A stretch of DNA of 64,000 nt from Holdemania massiliensis (GCF_022440805.1 NZ_JAKNTK010000001.1:2294001-2358000), one strand, 5' to 3'; shown: positions 16,849-25,085, numbered from the stretch's first letter. Made by a program: numbers and translations. Notes: generated by a model from the sequence alone, not told the origin.

Positions 16849-17866
16849 GGCTGCCTCCTTTTCCGTATAAACTCTCGATCGACTGACTGACCAGTTCCAG
16901 CAGCGAAACAATTCTGTCGTAATCCATTCGGGATGGACCAAAGACCATCAGCTGGCCTTCCTCATCACCGCCGAGCTTGAATTTACTGGTCACAACAGCC
17001 ATGTCATTCACCCAAACCAGCTGCGCGTTTTCATTCATCTTTAACGCCAGCTCTGAATTGGCAGTCATTCCGATCTGCCGCCACAGGCTTGGATTTTCCA
17101 TCATGGCCATCAATTCCTTCAGCTTTTCAATATCGGCAAATTCCGGCTGATACAACATATTGTTCTGACCGCTGAAATACACATTTTCACTGGCAAACTT
17201 GACGAAGGCATTGACAAACGCCTGAAACAACATCTCATGCCGCTTGACATGCGCTGCCAGGATCGGTTTGATCGAATCCATCTTATCGACAACATCTTTG
17301 ATCAAGGTGCCCTTCAATCGGTCGTTCAGAATCTGGCAGCAGGTTTGAATATCTTCTACTGACAGGTCGTCGTCGAACTGGAACGTCCGGTTCTCCGTAT
17401 GTCCCAGATCGGTAATAAAGACTGCCACAGCACTTCGGTTGCTGATCGGGAACAGCTTGACATGCTCCAGTCGCTGCCGGCTGGCATCCGGCCCCAGAAC
17501 CCCTGAAGTCAGATTGGTCATCTGCGAGAGAATGTTGCAGCTCTCACGGATCGCATCATCCAAATTCAATGGCTTGCTGGCCAGCTGCTGACGAACAGCC
17601 ACTTCCAGCTGATGCTCAAGCTTGTGTTCCATCAGATGTTCGCAATAAAACTTATACCCTTTTGTGGAAGGCACGCGGCCGCTGGAGGTATGGGTCTTTT
17701 CGAGCAGGCCCATTTCTTCCAGAACCATCATATCATTGCGAATCGTTGCGCTGGAGTAAGGGAGCTGATACTTTTCCATCAGAGTCTTGGAACCGACCGG
17801 CTCGGCTGTCTGAACGAACTCATCGACAATCGCCTTGAAGATTTCAATCCGCCTCGGTGTCAGCAT
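16841..17866 (-). CDS. hrcA: Heat-inducible transcription repressor HrcA
   Basis: A 341-residue repressor with an N-terminal winged helix (TPRRIEIFKAIVDEFVQTAEPVGSKTL, SSATIRNDMMVLEEMGLL, TSSGRVPSTKGY) and a C-terminal GAF-like domain. It binds CIRCE sites and its activity usually depends on the GroEL chaperonin. It is first in the hrcA-grpE-dnaK-deacetylase-dnaJ operon and is autoregulated: two CIRCE elements surround its promoter. The ribosome site AAGGAGG overlaps the end of the proximal CIRCE. Confidence 0.97.
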   Translation of the reverse strand: MLTPRRIEIFKAIVDEFVQTAEPVGSKTLMEKYQLPYSSATIRNDMMVLEEMGLLEKTHTSSGRVPSTKGYKFYCEHLMEHKLEHQLEVAVRQQLASKPLNLDDAIRESCNILSQMTNLTSGVLGPDASRQRLEHVKLFPISNRSAVAVFITDLGHTENRTFQFDDDLSVEDIQTCCQILNDRLKGTLIKDVVDKMDSIKPILAAHVKRHEMLFQAFVNAFVKFASENVYFSGQNNMLYQPEFADIEKLKELMAMMENPSLWRQIGMTANSELALKMNENAQLVWVNDMAVVTSKFKLGGDEEGQLMVFGPSRMDYDRIVSLLELVSQSIESLYGKGGSHE

Positions 17867-17879
17867 CTCCTCGCCTCCT

Positions 17880-17906
17880 TTAGCACTCTTTCCCGATGTC
17901 TGCTAA
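17880..17906 (-). promoter_or_regulatory. CIRCE element 1 (proximal, imperfect) before hrcA
   Basis: TTAGCACTC, nine nt, GTCTGCTAA; seven of nine positions of the right arm match consensus. It sits between the -10 box and the hrcA ribosome site, so it could act on DNA and also on mRNA structure. Confidence 0.85.
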
Positions 17907-17907
17907 C

Positions 17908-17936
17908 AGTATAATCCAGCTTGTTAGCACTGTCAA
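17908..17936 (-). promoter_or_regulatory. hrcA operon promoter
   Basis: Minus strand TTGACA (17936-17931), 17 nt, TATACT (17913-17908). The -35 box lies in the distal CIRCE and the -10 box abuts the proximal CIRCE. Confidence 0.9.
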
Positions 17937-17950
17937 GTCAAAAGTGCTAA
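17924..17950 (-). promoter_or_regulatory. CIRCE element 2 (distal) before hrcA
   Basis: TTAGCACTG, nine nt, AAGTGCTAA; one mismatch per arm to consensus. It covers the -35 box of the hrcA promoter and lies in the divergent interval with the ylbJ-like gene. Confidence 0.92.
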
Positions 17951-18029
17951 TATTTTTCAAGTTTTCAAGCTTTTCGCAGTTCGTTTTTCAAGTAGATGCT
18001 CATACACTTCAACAGGAGGCTTTTTGCCT

Positions 18030-18944
18030 ATGAAAAAAGGAATGACCCTCATTTTTTTTGCTCTGCTGGCCGCCTTGCTTTATTATGGGTCGGTCACCTA
18101 TCAAGCGTCCTGCCAGGCCCTGGCCATCTGGTTCGAGAAGCTTGTTCCCTCTTTATTTGCCGCGATGGTTGTCATCCGGATTCTGGATGGACAGGGATTG
18201 CTGCGCGCCGTATCCCGGCGGCTGTTCGGGTTTACCGAAAGCTTGTTTCATATTTCCCCGGATGCTTTTTCACTTGTCTTCGCTTCCTTTTTCCTCGGTT
18301 CCCCAGCGGGACAGATCCTGATTGATGATTATGTTGAAAGCGGGCGTCTGACACAGACAGAAGGAAAAAGATTAGCCTGCTGTGTCACCGTCAGTACTCC
18401 CTCGTTTGTTCTGATCACCTGCGGTTCAGTCTTACTTCAGTCTTTTCAATATGGTTTGATGATCTGGCTGGCAGAATTTTTTGCGGTGATGCTGCTGCTG
18501 TTTTTTACCCGCAGCACGCCGGTCACATTGCAGTTAGATTCAAGCCGCGAAGTTTGCAGTCTGTTTGAGAACCTGAAAGAGGCTGTTGTTCAGGCGGGGA
18601 TCAGCTTGTATTTCATCGGCGCTTATTTATTGTTAACCTTAGTGCTGCTGAATCTGCTGACGATGAAGCTGCCGACCTCATGGCTGCTGCCGATTCAATG
18701 TGCCACCGAGTTTTCATTAGGCACAAATAATTTGGCCCTGCTGCCCTTAGCACCTTGGATCAAAGCCCTGCTGATGACACTGGTACTGGGCTTTGCCAGC
18801 TTCAGTGTTCATCTTCAGGTGCTCTCCCTCACGCCCCACCTCAAGCTCGCTTATCCCCGGTATTTCAGCTTCCGCCTTTTGCAGATGGGCTTGGCAGGCG
18901 GTGTATTTTTACTCTTGCAACTGCTGCAGCTGTGGCGGAGCTGA
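18030..18944 (+). CDS. ylbJ: YlbJ-like membrane protein (nucleoside-recognition/gate domain)
   Basis: About 304 residues with eight or so membrane segments. The order is a start segment (MTLIFFALLAALLYYGS), AIWFEKLVPSLFAAMVVIRIL, a FFLGSPAGQILI loop and paired helices through to LLLQLLQLWR. This matches the YlbJ/SpIIIM-like gate-domain family; in Bacillus YlbJ is needed for spore formation. Supporting context is the neighbouring coaD and rsmD, which are also next to ylbJ in Bacillus. It is one of the few plus-strand genes and is divergent from hrcA. ATG 18030 has AGGAGG ten nt upstream; the in-frame TTG at 18024 is less likely. Confidence 0.75.
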   Translation: MKKGMTLIFFALLAALLYYGSVTYQASCQALAIWFEKLVPSLFAAMVVIRILDGQGLLRAVSRRLFGFTESLFHISPDAFSLVFASFFLGSPAGQILIDDYVESGRLTQTEGKRLACCVTVSTPSFVLITCGSVLLQSFQYGLMIWLAEFFAVMLLLFFTRSTPVTLQLDSSREVCSLFENLKEAVVQAGISLYFIGAYLLLTLVLLNLLTMKLPTSWLLPIQCATEFSLGTNNLALLPLAPWIKALLMTLVLGFASFSVHLQVLSLTPHLKLAYPRYFSFRLLQMGLAGGVFLLLQLLQLWRS

Positions 18945-19067
18945 CTTCTTAAGGTCTTTTCCATAAGATCATCCCCAAGAAAAGCCAGCGTTCTTTATCC
19001 GCTTCGTCCATGAAATTCATTATTCATTGAACCTGCGTGGCTTTTTCTTCCGTTTTCGACTGTGTAA

Positions 19068-19303
19068 TCATCCAAGTCGCCGCAACTCATGCTCAGTGAA
19101 CGGATGATCCTTAATTAAATAGTAAAGCAAGTTCGCAGCTTTCTTCTCAATATTTGGATATCGCTTCTGCTCAAAAACGTTTTGGTAAGCTGCAGCTGAA
19201 ATTCCTTCCCGTTTTCCTTACAATGAACTATCCTGGAAGCTTCTTTTCCAACTGCTGAGATATCCGAGATCGTTGCAGAATCCAGGTTATGATCTTTCAG
19301 CAT
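19068..19303 (-). pseudogene. Remnant of a Fic/RhuM-type protein
   Basis: One minus-strand frame (about 19068-19211) reads QNVFEQKRYPNIEKKAAN then LLYYLIKDHPFTE, which is the helix and start of the HPFxDGNKR motif of Fic/DOC and RhuM proteins. It breaks off at HPFTE without the rest of the active site. A second frame (19115-19303, beginning MLKDHNLDSATIS) overlaps it with a frame change near 19208. The fragment is therefore a frameshifted, truncated leftover. The rest of the 570-bp gap between ylbJ and coaD holds no other recognisable gene. RhuM/Fic genes are commonly carried on mobile or restriction-associated segments, so this may mark an old insertion. Confidence 0.55.
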
Positions 19304-19370
19304 CTTTTTAATATGGAAGCCTATAACCCATTTAAGTTCGTTTCATCATTTTCTCTTTTTACAGTTTCAC

Positions 19371-19436
19371 AAAAAAAGTTTATGCCTCAAAATCGACTGA
19401 GTTTAGAAACACTCGTCCTCACCTTGCATAAACTTT
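19371..19436 (-). terminator. Large inverted repeat with T-tail downstream of coaD
   Basis: Arms AAAGTTTATGC (19375-19385) and GCATAAACTTT (19426-19436) pair perfectly over 11 bp; inside, GAC-GAGT and ACTC-GTC add a second helix. On the minus strand the outer stem is followed by seven Ts. It lies about 80-140 nt after the coaD stop and would end the rsmD-coaD transcript. Its length is unusual for a simple terminator. Confidence 0.6.
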
Positions 19437-19514
19437 GTGTGAAATTAATCAATTCTATTGTTTCCGCTGCTTTCCCCTGATAATCACAGCGATGAAGCCG
19501 TTTTTGCTTTATGC

Positions 19515-20048
19515 TTAATCCTTTTCTTTTGGCTCGTTTCCCGCAGACATCTGCTGTCTATCCTTTTTTTGCGGATTCAGCTCAGCTTCCACTTCATTGA
19601 TGATCGCCTCTGGGATAAACTTGGTTAAATCACCATTGTTCAGCGCAATTTCTTTGGAAACGGACGAGGACAGGAAAGAATACCGCGGCCGCGCAACAAA
19701 AAATACGGTTTCAATCGTTTCATCCAAAAACATATTGGCCGTGGCCTGCTGCAGCTCGAATTCATAGTCCATGACTGCCCGAATCCCCCGGATCAACACC
19801 TGAGCGCCGATGGATTTCGCAAATTCCACCGTCAGTCCATGGCCGACAACAACTTTGACATTCGGCAGATCCCGGGTGATTTCCTGAAGCATCCGCACGC
19901 GTTCTTCTTCTGTAAAAGCATTGCGTTTATTCGGATTTTTCATAATCGCAATGATCAGTTCATCAAACACCGAGGATGCGCGGGTGATAATGTCGAGGTG
20001 TCCGTAGGTCGGGGGATCAAAGGATCCCGGATAACATGCTCGTTTCAT
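19515..20048 (-). CDS. coaD: Phosphopantetheine adenylyltransferase CoaD
   Basis: A 177-residue protein with the nucleotidyltransferase signature (ACYPGSFDPPTYGHLDII, residues 4-21, with the TxGH motif), RGIRAVMDYEFELQQA and the C-terminal loop FLSSSVSKEIA. It makes dephospho-CoA from phosphopantetheine and ATP, the fourth step of CoA synthesis. The last 20 or so residues are a polar tail beyond the usual end. It overlaps rsmD by ATGA and the pair matches Bacillus ylbH-ylbI. Confidence 0.96.
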   Translation of the reverse strand: MKRACYPGSFDPPTYGHLDIITRASSVFDELIIAIMKNPNKRNAFTEEERVRMLQEITRDLPNVKVVVGHGLTVEFAKSIGAQVLIRGIRAVMDYEFELQQATANMFLDETIETVFFVARPRYSFLSSSVSKEIALNNGDLTKFIPEAIINEVEAELNPQKKDRQQMSAGNEPKEKD

Positions 20049-20605
20049 AGGTCCATTTCCTTTCGATAATAACTGATGCGGCTGATGCCGTAGGTCGCTT
20101 CCTTGACTTTGCGCAGCTGATGATACGCATCATCAAATTCATCTTCCTTCAAACTTTCCAAAATTACATGTCCCTGATCGTAAATCAGATTCAGTTCATC
20201 AAGCTGCTGCATGATTTTATGCAGCTGCTGCTTCTGATACGGCGGATCAAGATAAACCAGATCGAACTGTACGCCTTCTCCCGCTAACCGCCGCAATGCC
20301 GCAAAGCAGTCACACTTCCAGATATCGCACTGGTCTTCCACGTTCAGTGAAGCAACATTGGCTTTGATCACAGCCGCGGCAGCCGGACTGCGGTCGACGA
20401 AATAGACATGCTCGATTCCCCGCGACAGCGCCTCCAAGCCCATAGAACCGCTGCCCGCAAACAGATCCAGCATGATTCCGCCGTCAAAATACGGTCCGAT
20501 CCGGCTGAATATTGCTTCCTTGACTCTATCCAAGGTCGGCCGGGTCTGTTCACCTTTCGGCGCCTGAATTAGCCGTGAACGAAACTTTCCTGCAACAATT
20601 CGCAT
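20045..20605 (-). CDS. rsmD: 16S rRNA (guanine966-N2)-methyltransferase RsmD
   Basis: A 186-residue SAM-dependent methyltransferase. It starts MRIVAGKFRSRLI (the conserved AGxxRGRxL-type start), with SAM-binding MLDLFAGSGSMGLEALSRG near residues 43-61 and the catalytic DLVYLDPPY near 120-128. It methylates G966 of 16S rRNA. It is preceded by AAGGAGTGAAAAA and by a highly structured 100-nt region, and is translationally coupled to coaD. Confidence 0.95.
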   Translation of the reverse strand: MRIVAGKFRSRLIQAPKGEQTRPTLDRVKEAIFSRIGPYFDGGIMLDLFAGSGSMGLEALSRGIEHVYFVDRSPAAAAVIKANVASLNVEDQCDIWKCDCFAALRRLAGEGVQFDLVYLDPPYQKQQLHKIMQQLDELNLIYDQGHVILESLKEDEFDDAYHQLRKVKEATYGISRISYYRKEMDL

Positions 20606-20632
20606 TTTTTCACTCCTTGTATGTATAAAGGC

Positions 20633-20740
20633 GGAGAAACTCGGGCAAGATACTAGTGCATCGAAAGATGCTATCCCCCAATCTTTGTTTCTCCTCTCCC
20701 TTTCTTTGGAATTCCCGAGTCGCTTCGGGAATTCTTTTCT
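20633..20740 (+). ncRNA. Riboswitch-like structured element with terminator (strand unresolved; rsmD leader on the other strand)
   Basis: On the plus strand GGAGAAAC (20633-20640) and GTTTCTCC (20687-20694) form an outer helix, GCATC-GAAA-GATGC (20658-20671) forms an internal GNRA-capped hairpin, and GAATTCCCGA/TCGGGAATTC (20709-20734) forms a ten-pair terminator followed by TTTTCTTTATTTT. ACTCGGG (20639-20645) is complementary to CCCGAGT (20714-20720), giving an alternative pairing that would break the terminator. On the minus strand the same segment is the rsmD 5' leader, where a ylbH (rsmD) leader RNA family is known in Bacillus, but there the last hairpin has no T-tail. No plus-strand gene follows, so function is unassigned. 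Confidence 0.45.
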
Positions 20741-20766
20741 TTATTTTAATAGCTTTCATCCTGCCG

Positions 20767-21960
20767 CTATTCAATTTTTCCCTGGCGATATTGTGAGATC
20801 ACAGCCTGCCCCATGCCAACGGCGACCATGACGGACAGCGTACTGGAACCGCCGGCAGAAATCATTAACAGCGGAACGCCCGTCAGCGGAATCAATCCGG
20901 TAACTCCGCCCACATTAAACAGAAAGTGGATGAAGAAATACATAGAAACGCCAATCAAGACAATCCGGCCGCGCTGACTTTTCATCCGGACGGCATACGC
21001 GAACATCCGCGCGATAATCAAGGCATAACAGATCAAGATCAGCAGGAAACCGAAGATGCCCAATTCCTCAACGACGATCGCGAGAATAAAATCGGTGTTG
21101 GCCGCTGGGAAGTTGGTATACTTTTGAATTGACTTCCCGTAACCCACGCCCTGCCATCCGCCGCTGGCAAATGAAACCAAACCGTTGATCAGCTGGAAGC
21201 CAGTGCCATATTTATCCGCAAATGGATTCATCGCGGAAGTAAATCGGTTGATCTGATAGTTTTTAAACGGCAGCGCCTCGATCAGGTGTTCCCCCATCGG
21301 TGAAAGAATCCACACGACCAGCGCAACACCGACAATCAGCAGCATCACTAATGTTTTCTGCAGTTTGGTCAGCGCTGGATGATACGGGATCAGAAAACAA
21401 ATGCAGGCTATGCCGGCCATAACAATCGCTGAGCCGAAGTCCGACTGCAGAATCGCAACGATAAAACAAAATCCGCCGACAATTAACAACGGATTGCGCA
21501 TCAGATCCCGCGTTGTCAGCTTCAGATTGCGGATATCCCCCAGATATGTCGCCATGACCATGATGATGACAACCTTTGAAAACTCTGAAGGCTGAAGCGT
21601 AATTTCCTGACCAGGAAACGGAATCTTGATCCAGGCCCGGGCCCCGCCGACTTCCCAGCACAGCGCCAGCAAAAGCAAGACTAAGGTCAGACTGACAATC
21701 GGCGTTATATTTTTTTTCATTCGATCAAATGTAAACCAGCGTGCCATGGTGACCATCCCCAGATAGCCCAGCACCGTAAACGCCAGCTGTTTAATAATCG
21801 TTTTCATCAGCGTCATCACGTTGCCCGAAGCCAGTCCCATCGTCGCCGAAGCAACCATGAATAAGCCGAACACCGCCAGGATCAGCGTACAGAGATGGAT
21901 GATCAGATCATAACGATACGGCATGCGAAACGAAGTCTTTTTTTTCTGCGTCAAATTCAT
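20767..21960 (-). CDS. ftsW: FtsW/RodA/SpoVE (SEDS) peptidoglycan polymerase, probably FtsW
   Basis: A 397-residue protein with about ten membrane segments. SEDS features are seen: SATMG in the first segment, LQPSEFSKVVIIM, LQSDFGSAI, ANTDFILAIVVEELG in the large extracellular loop and the C-terminal GVTGLIPLTGVPLLMISAGG. It would polymerise glycan strands from lipid II with a partner class B PBP. FtsW is favoured over RodA because ftsW-rsmD-coaD-ylbJ order follows Bacillus. ATG 21960 is preceded by AGGAGG. Confidence 0.92.
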   Translation of the reverse strand: MNLTQKKKTSFRMPYRYDLIIHLCTLILAVFGLFMVASATMGLASGNVMTLMKTIIKQLAFTVLGYLGMVTMARWFTFDRMKKNITPIVSLTLVLLLLALCWEVGGARAWIKIPFPGQEITLQPSEFSKVVIIMVMATYLGDIRNLKLTTRDLMRNPLLIVGGFCFIVAILQSDFGSAIVMAGIACICFLIPYHPALTKLQKTLVMLLIVGVALVVWILSPMGEHLIEALPFKNYQINRFTSAMNPFADKYGTGFQLINGLVSFASGGWQGVGYGKSIQKYTNFPAANTDFILAIVVEELGIFGFLLILICYALIIARMFAYAVRMKSQRGRIVLIGVSMYFFIHFLFNVGGVTGLIPLTGVPLLMISAGGSSTLSVMVAVGMGQAVISQYRQGKIE

Positions 21961-21975
21961 CCGCCTCCTGGTGAC

Positions 21976-22004
21976 ATTTTACCATAAAACCCAGCCCGGC
22001 ACAA
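21976..22004 (-). promoter_or_regulatory. Candidate ftsW promoter
   Basis: Minus strand TTGTGC (22004-21999), 17 nt, TAAAAT (21981-21976), 16 nt before the ftsW start. The -10 is close to consensus, the -35 weak. Confidence 0.5.
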
Positions 22005-22039
22005 AAGAATTGAAGTTCGGTTTTTGACAATCAAAGGAC

Positions 22040-22068
22040 GTGACGATCCGAGCTGTTTTCATTATAAT
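22040..22068 (+). promoter_or_regulatory. Candidate def promoter
   Basis: GTGACG (22040-22045), 17 nt, perfect TATAAT (22063-22068). It would leave a leader of about 140 nt before def; a TATATA nearer the gene is an alternative -10. Confidence 0.5.
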
Positions 22069-22213
22069 AAAGGAAAGAATCGTCGAAAGAGGTCTGTTTT
22101 TGACACCAGAAAGAAAAAGAAAGCGCTTAAAAAACAATTTTGGAGAATCTTTCGTTAAATTTCCCTTCCCTTCTTTTGATTTCTTGAGTATTATATAAAG
22201 TGAGGTAGATTTT

Positions 22214-22783
22214 ATGAACATAAACATGGATACCATTGTTAAGGACAATGACATTCATCTGCGCGATAAATCGGCGCCGGTGTCTTTGCCGTTGTCCGAA
22301 GAAGATAAAAATACGTTAATGGAGCTTTTAACTTACGTCAAAGAGTCGACGGATCCGGATTTAGCAGAAGCCAAAAATCTGCGTCCGGCAGTCGGCATCG
22401 CGGCCATTCAGATCGGTGTTCCCAAACAGCTTCTGGCCGTTGTCGTTGATGAAGAAGACAAAAACGGCAATCCTGTGCATTATGAATATGCCCTGGCCAA
22501 TGCCAAAATCGTTTCTCAGTCCGTTCAGAATTCATATCTGAAAACGGGCGAAGGCTGTCTGTCTGTTTTGGACGATCATCCCGGCTATGTCATCCGCAGT
22601 GCGCGGATCAAGGTCAAGGGTTACGACATGCTTCAGGATCGCGAAGTAACATTCCGGGCTTCTGGGTATGTCGCGATTGTCCTGCAGCATGAGATCGATC
22701 ATTTCAGCGGCATTCTGTTCTATGACCGAATTAATCCGGATGATCCGTATGCACCAATTGAAAACGCCATTGTGATTGAATAA
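22214..22783 (+). CDS. def: Peptide deformylase
   Basis: A 189-residue deformylase with all three motifs: AVGIAAIQIG (residues about 56-65), EGCLSVLDDHPG (metal-binding Cys) and LQHEIDHFSGI (metal-binding His pair and catalytic Glu). It removes the N-formyl group from nascent proteins. The extra DEEDKNGNPVHYE loop and the length fit the Gram-positive type 2 form. It stands alone on the plus strand, upstream of the RNase J gene. Confidence 0.96.
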   Translation: MNINMDTIVKDNDIHLRDKSAPVSLPLSEEDKNTLMELLTYVKESTDPDLAEAKNLRPAVGIAAIQIGVPKQLLAVVVDEEDKNGNPVHYEYALANAKIVSQSVQNSYLKTGEGCLSVLDDHPGYVIRSARIKVKGYDMLQDREVTFRASGYVAIVLQHEIDHFSGILFYDRINPDDPYAPIENAIVIE

Positions 22784-22861
22784 TTTTCCTTCATTTCCGG
22801 CGGATTGATTCCGCTGGGATTCCAACGCATAACCATAAAATCAGAAAACTCATTGTTCGTG

Positions 22862-22911
22862 GCTGCCGCGGGGAGCTGAAGCATCGACTTCAGGCCATCC
22901 CGCGGTTTAGC
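22862..22911 (+). promoter_or_regulatory. Long stem-loop in the leader upstream of RNase J
   Basis: CCGCGGG (22866-22872) pairs with CCCGCGG (22899-22905), and inside it CTGAAG pairs with CTTCAG around a CATCGA loop. A smaller GCCGG-ATAAA-CCGGC hairpin follows. The pair lies 79-130 nt after def and 100-150 nt before the RNase J start. No long T-tract follows, so it looks more like a processing or regulatory structure than a terminator. Confidence 0.45.
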
Positions 22912-23011
22912 TGTGACATCGCCGCCGGATAAACCGGCTTTGAATAAAAACAAAACAAATCATTAAAAGACAGGTGCAATGTTTTTTAAGAATAAAGAAA
23001 AGAGGTAAATA

Positions 23012-24976
23012 ATGAAAGAAAATAATGCAGCTATTCCTGCAAAAAAAGCACCGAGAAAATCAACTCCCCGAAAGAAACCGGTAACCGCCGGAGCGCTCAG
23101 CGAAGTCGCTGAACCCTCATTTCATCGGGATACCGATACGCTTATCTACGCCTTAGGCGGACTGGGTGAAATCGGCAAAAACATGTACTGCTTTGAGCAT
23201 CAGGATGAAATCATTATCGTCGATGCCGGCGTTCGATTCCCGGAAGAAAATCTGTTGGGTGTCGATTATGTCATCCCAGATTATTCTTATCTGATTAAAA
23301 ATCAGGCAAAAGTCAAAGCGTTGATCATCACGCATGGTCACGAGGATCACATCGGCGGAATTCCATTTTTCCTGCAGTCAATCCGCATAGATAAAATCTA
23401 TGCCCCGCGCTTTGCCTGTTCGCTGATTCAGAAAAAATTGGAAGAGCGGCGGATGAGCCGGCAGGTAAAGCTGGTTCAGATCAATGAGGATTCACGGATT
23501 ACTACGAATCACTTCCAGGTCGGCTTCTTCAATACGATCCATTCGATTCCGGATTCCTTAGGCATTCTGATCAATACCCCGAACGGCCGGATTGTTGAAA
23601 CCGGTGACTTTAAATTTGACCTGACGCCGATCGGCACCAACAGTGATTATCAGAAAATGGCCTACATCGGACAGATCGGAGTCAGCTTGCTGATGAGCGA
23701 TTCCACCAATTCCGAAGTTTCCGGCTTCTCCATCAGTGAGAAAAAAGTCGCGAAATCGCTGCTGGAAATCACCCGCAAGACACCGGGACGTTTAATCGTT
23801 TCCACGTTTGCATCCAATGTCAACCGTGTCGGTCAGATTCTCGAAGCGGCGGTGGCCTGCGGACGCAAGGTTGCGGTCTTCGGCCGCTCGATGGAAAACG
23901 TCGTTCAGATCGCACGCAAGCTCGGCATTATCGCGATTCCGGAAAAGCATTTCATCACCCCGGATCAATTAAATTCCCTGCCGGCAAATAAGATCTGTAT
24001 CGTCTGCACCGGTTCCCAAGGCGAACCGTTGGCGGCCTTAAGCCGGATTGCCAACGGAACCCACCGCTGGATCAAGATTATCCCTGGCGACACTGTCGTC
24101 TTCTCTTCCAATCCGATTCCAGGCAATGCCGTCAGCGTATCGCAGGTTGTCAATCAGCTGACCCGCGTCGGCGCCAATGTCTTGGTCAACAGTCCGCTGA
24201 CCTCGCTGCATACAACCGGTCATGGATCCCAGGAAGAACAGAAGCTGATGCTTCAGCTGATCAAACCGAAATACTTCATGCCGGTGCATGGGGAATACAA
24301 GATGCTGCGGATCCATGCTGAAAGCGCCATTGAAACGGGAGTTCCGCGTGAAAATACATTTATCTGCGCTAACGGCGATGTCCTGGTTCTGCGCGACGGT
24401 GAAGTTTTCCAGGCTGAAACCCGCATTCAGACCGATGATATTTATGTCGACGGCAATGATATTTCCGGTTTGAGCACGGCCGTTCTGCGCGATCGCAAAA
24501 TTCTGGCCGACAACGGTTTGGTCGCGGTCATCGTAACGATTGATTCTCGCACAAATAAAATCCTGTGCCGGCCGAACATTGTTTCCCGCGGCTTCGTCTT
24601 TATCAAGGAAAGTCAGACGCTCTTAAAAGAAGCGGAAATGATCGTCTATGAAGCCTTGAAGAAAAAGATGATGCAGAAAACAACCTTCGGCGAATTAAAG
24701 AACTGCATCCGCAGTTCTCTGGAACCGTATCTGTATAAGAAAACCAACCGCAATCCTATTGTGATTCCGGTCATTCTGAATCAGAAGGCGGCCATGCTGC
24801 AGATGCAGCAGAAACGGGAAGCCGCTGCGGCAGCGCACAAGGATGAAGACGGTGCCATTAAACGTACACGCAAGCCAAGAAGCACTCCGGTTAAAGCCAA
24901 GAAAACAAAGCCGGAGGAAGGTGAAGTCTCATCCCAGTTCCATTCCAAAACCAAGATAAATAACGCTGAATCCTAA
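23012..24976 (+). CDS. rnjA: Ribonuclease J
   Basis: A 654-residue metallo-beta-lactamase/beta-CASP nuclease. A Lys/Pro-rich N-terminal extension of about 40 residues precedes the core: ALGGLGEIGKNMY, VDAGVRFPEENLLGVDYVIPD, the zinc motif ITHGHEDHIGG, VETGDFKFDLTPI, LLMSDSTNSE and beta-CASP blocks ending MPVHGEYKML. RNase J has 5'-3' exonuclease and endonuclease activity and is central to mRNA decay and rRNA maturation in Firmicutes. The C-terminus has an extra basic tail (KRTRKPRSTPVKAKKTK) likely to touch RNA. Ribosome site AGAGGT before ATG. Confidence 0.96.
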   Translation: MKENNAAIPAKKAPRKSTPRKKPVTAGALSEVAEPSFHRDTDTLIYALGGLGEIGKNMYCFEHQDEIIIVDAGVRFPEENLLGVDYVIPDYSYLIKNQAKVKALIITHGHEDHIGGIPFFLQSIRIDKIYAPRFACSLIQKKLEERRMSRQVKLVQINEDSRITTNHFQVGFFNTIHSIPDSLGILINTPNGRIVETGDFKFDLTPIGTNSDYQKMAYIGQIGVSLLMSDSTNSEVSGFSISEKKVAKSLLEITRKTPGRLIVSTFASNVNRVGQILEAAVACGRKVAVFGRSMENVVQIARKLGIIAIPEKHFITPDQLNSLPANKICIVCTGSQGEPLAALSRIANGTHRWIKIIPGDTVVFSSNPIPGNAVSVSQVVNQLTRVGANVLVNSPLTSLHTTGHGSQEEQKLMLQLIKPKYFMPVHGEYKMLRIHAESAIETGVPRENTFICANGDVLVLRDGEVFQAETRIQTDDIYVDGNDISGLSTAVLRDRKILADNGLVAVIVTIDSRTNKILCRPNIVSRGFVFIKESQTLLKEAEMIVYEALKKKMMQKTTFGELKNCIRSSLEPYLYKKTNRNPIVIPVILNQKAAMLQMQQKREAAAAAHKDEDGAIKRTRKPRSTPVKAKKTKPEEGEVSSQFHSKTKINNAES

Positions 24977-24992
24977 TCGATCAGCGTTTTTT
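24962..24992 (+). terminator. Terminator of the RNase J gene
   Basis: AACGCTGA (24962-24969) pairs with TCAGCGTT (24981-24988), followed by Ts. The left arm overlaps the last codons of the gene. Confidence 0.85.
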
Positions 24993-25085
24993 CAATCTTC
25001 CCTTTTAGCCTGTTATGAAAATCAATATTCTATAGGTGGAAGCAGACAAGGCTAATCTATTTTAAACAAGAAAAGGAGCACAGTG

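Noticed and set aside
20709..20734. Hairpin as terminator of the ftsW transcript
   Set aside because: On the minus strand no T-tract follows the hairpin; the T-rich tail is on the plus-strand side.
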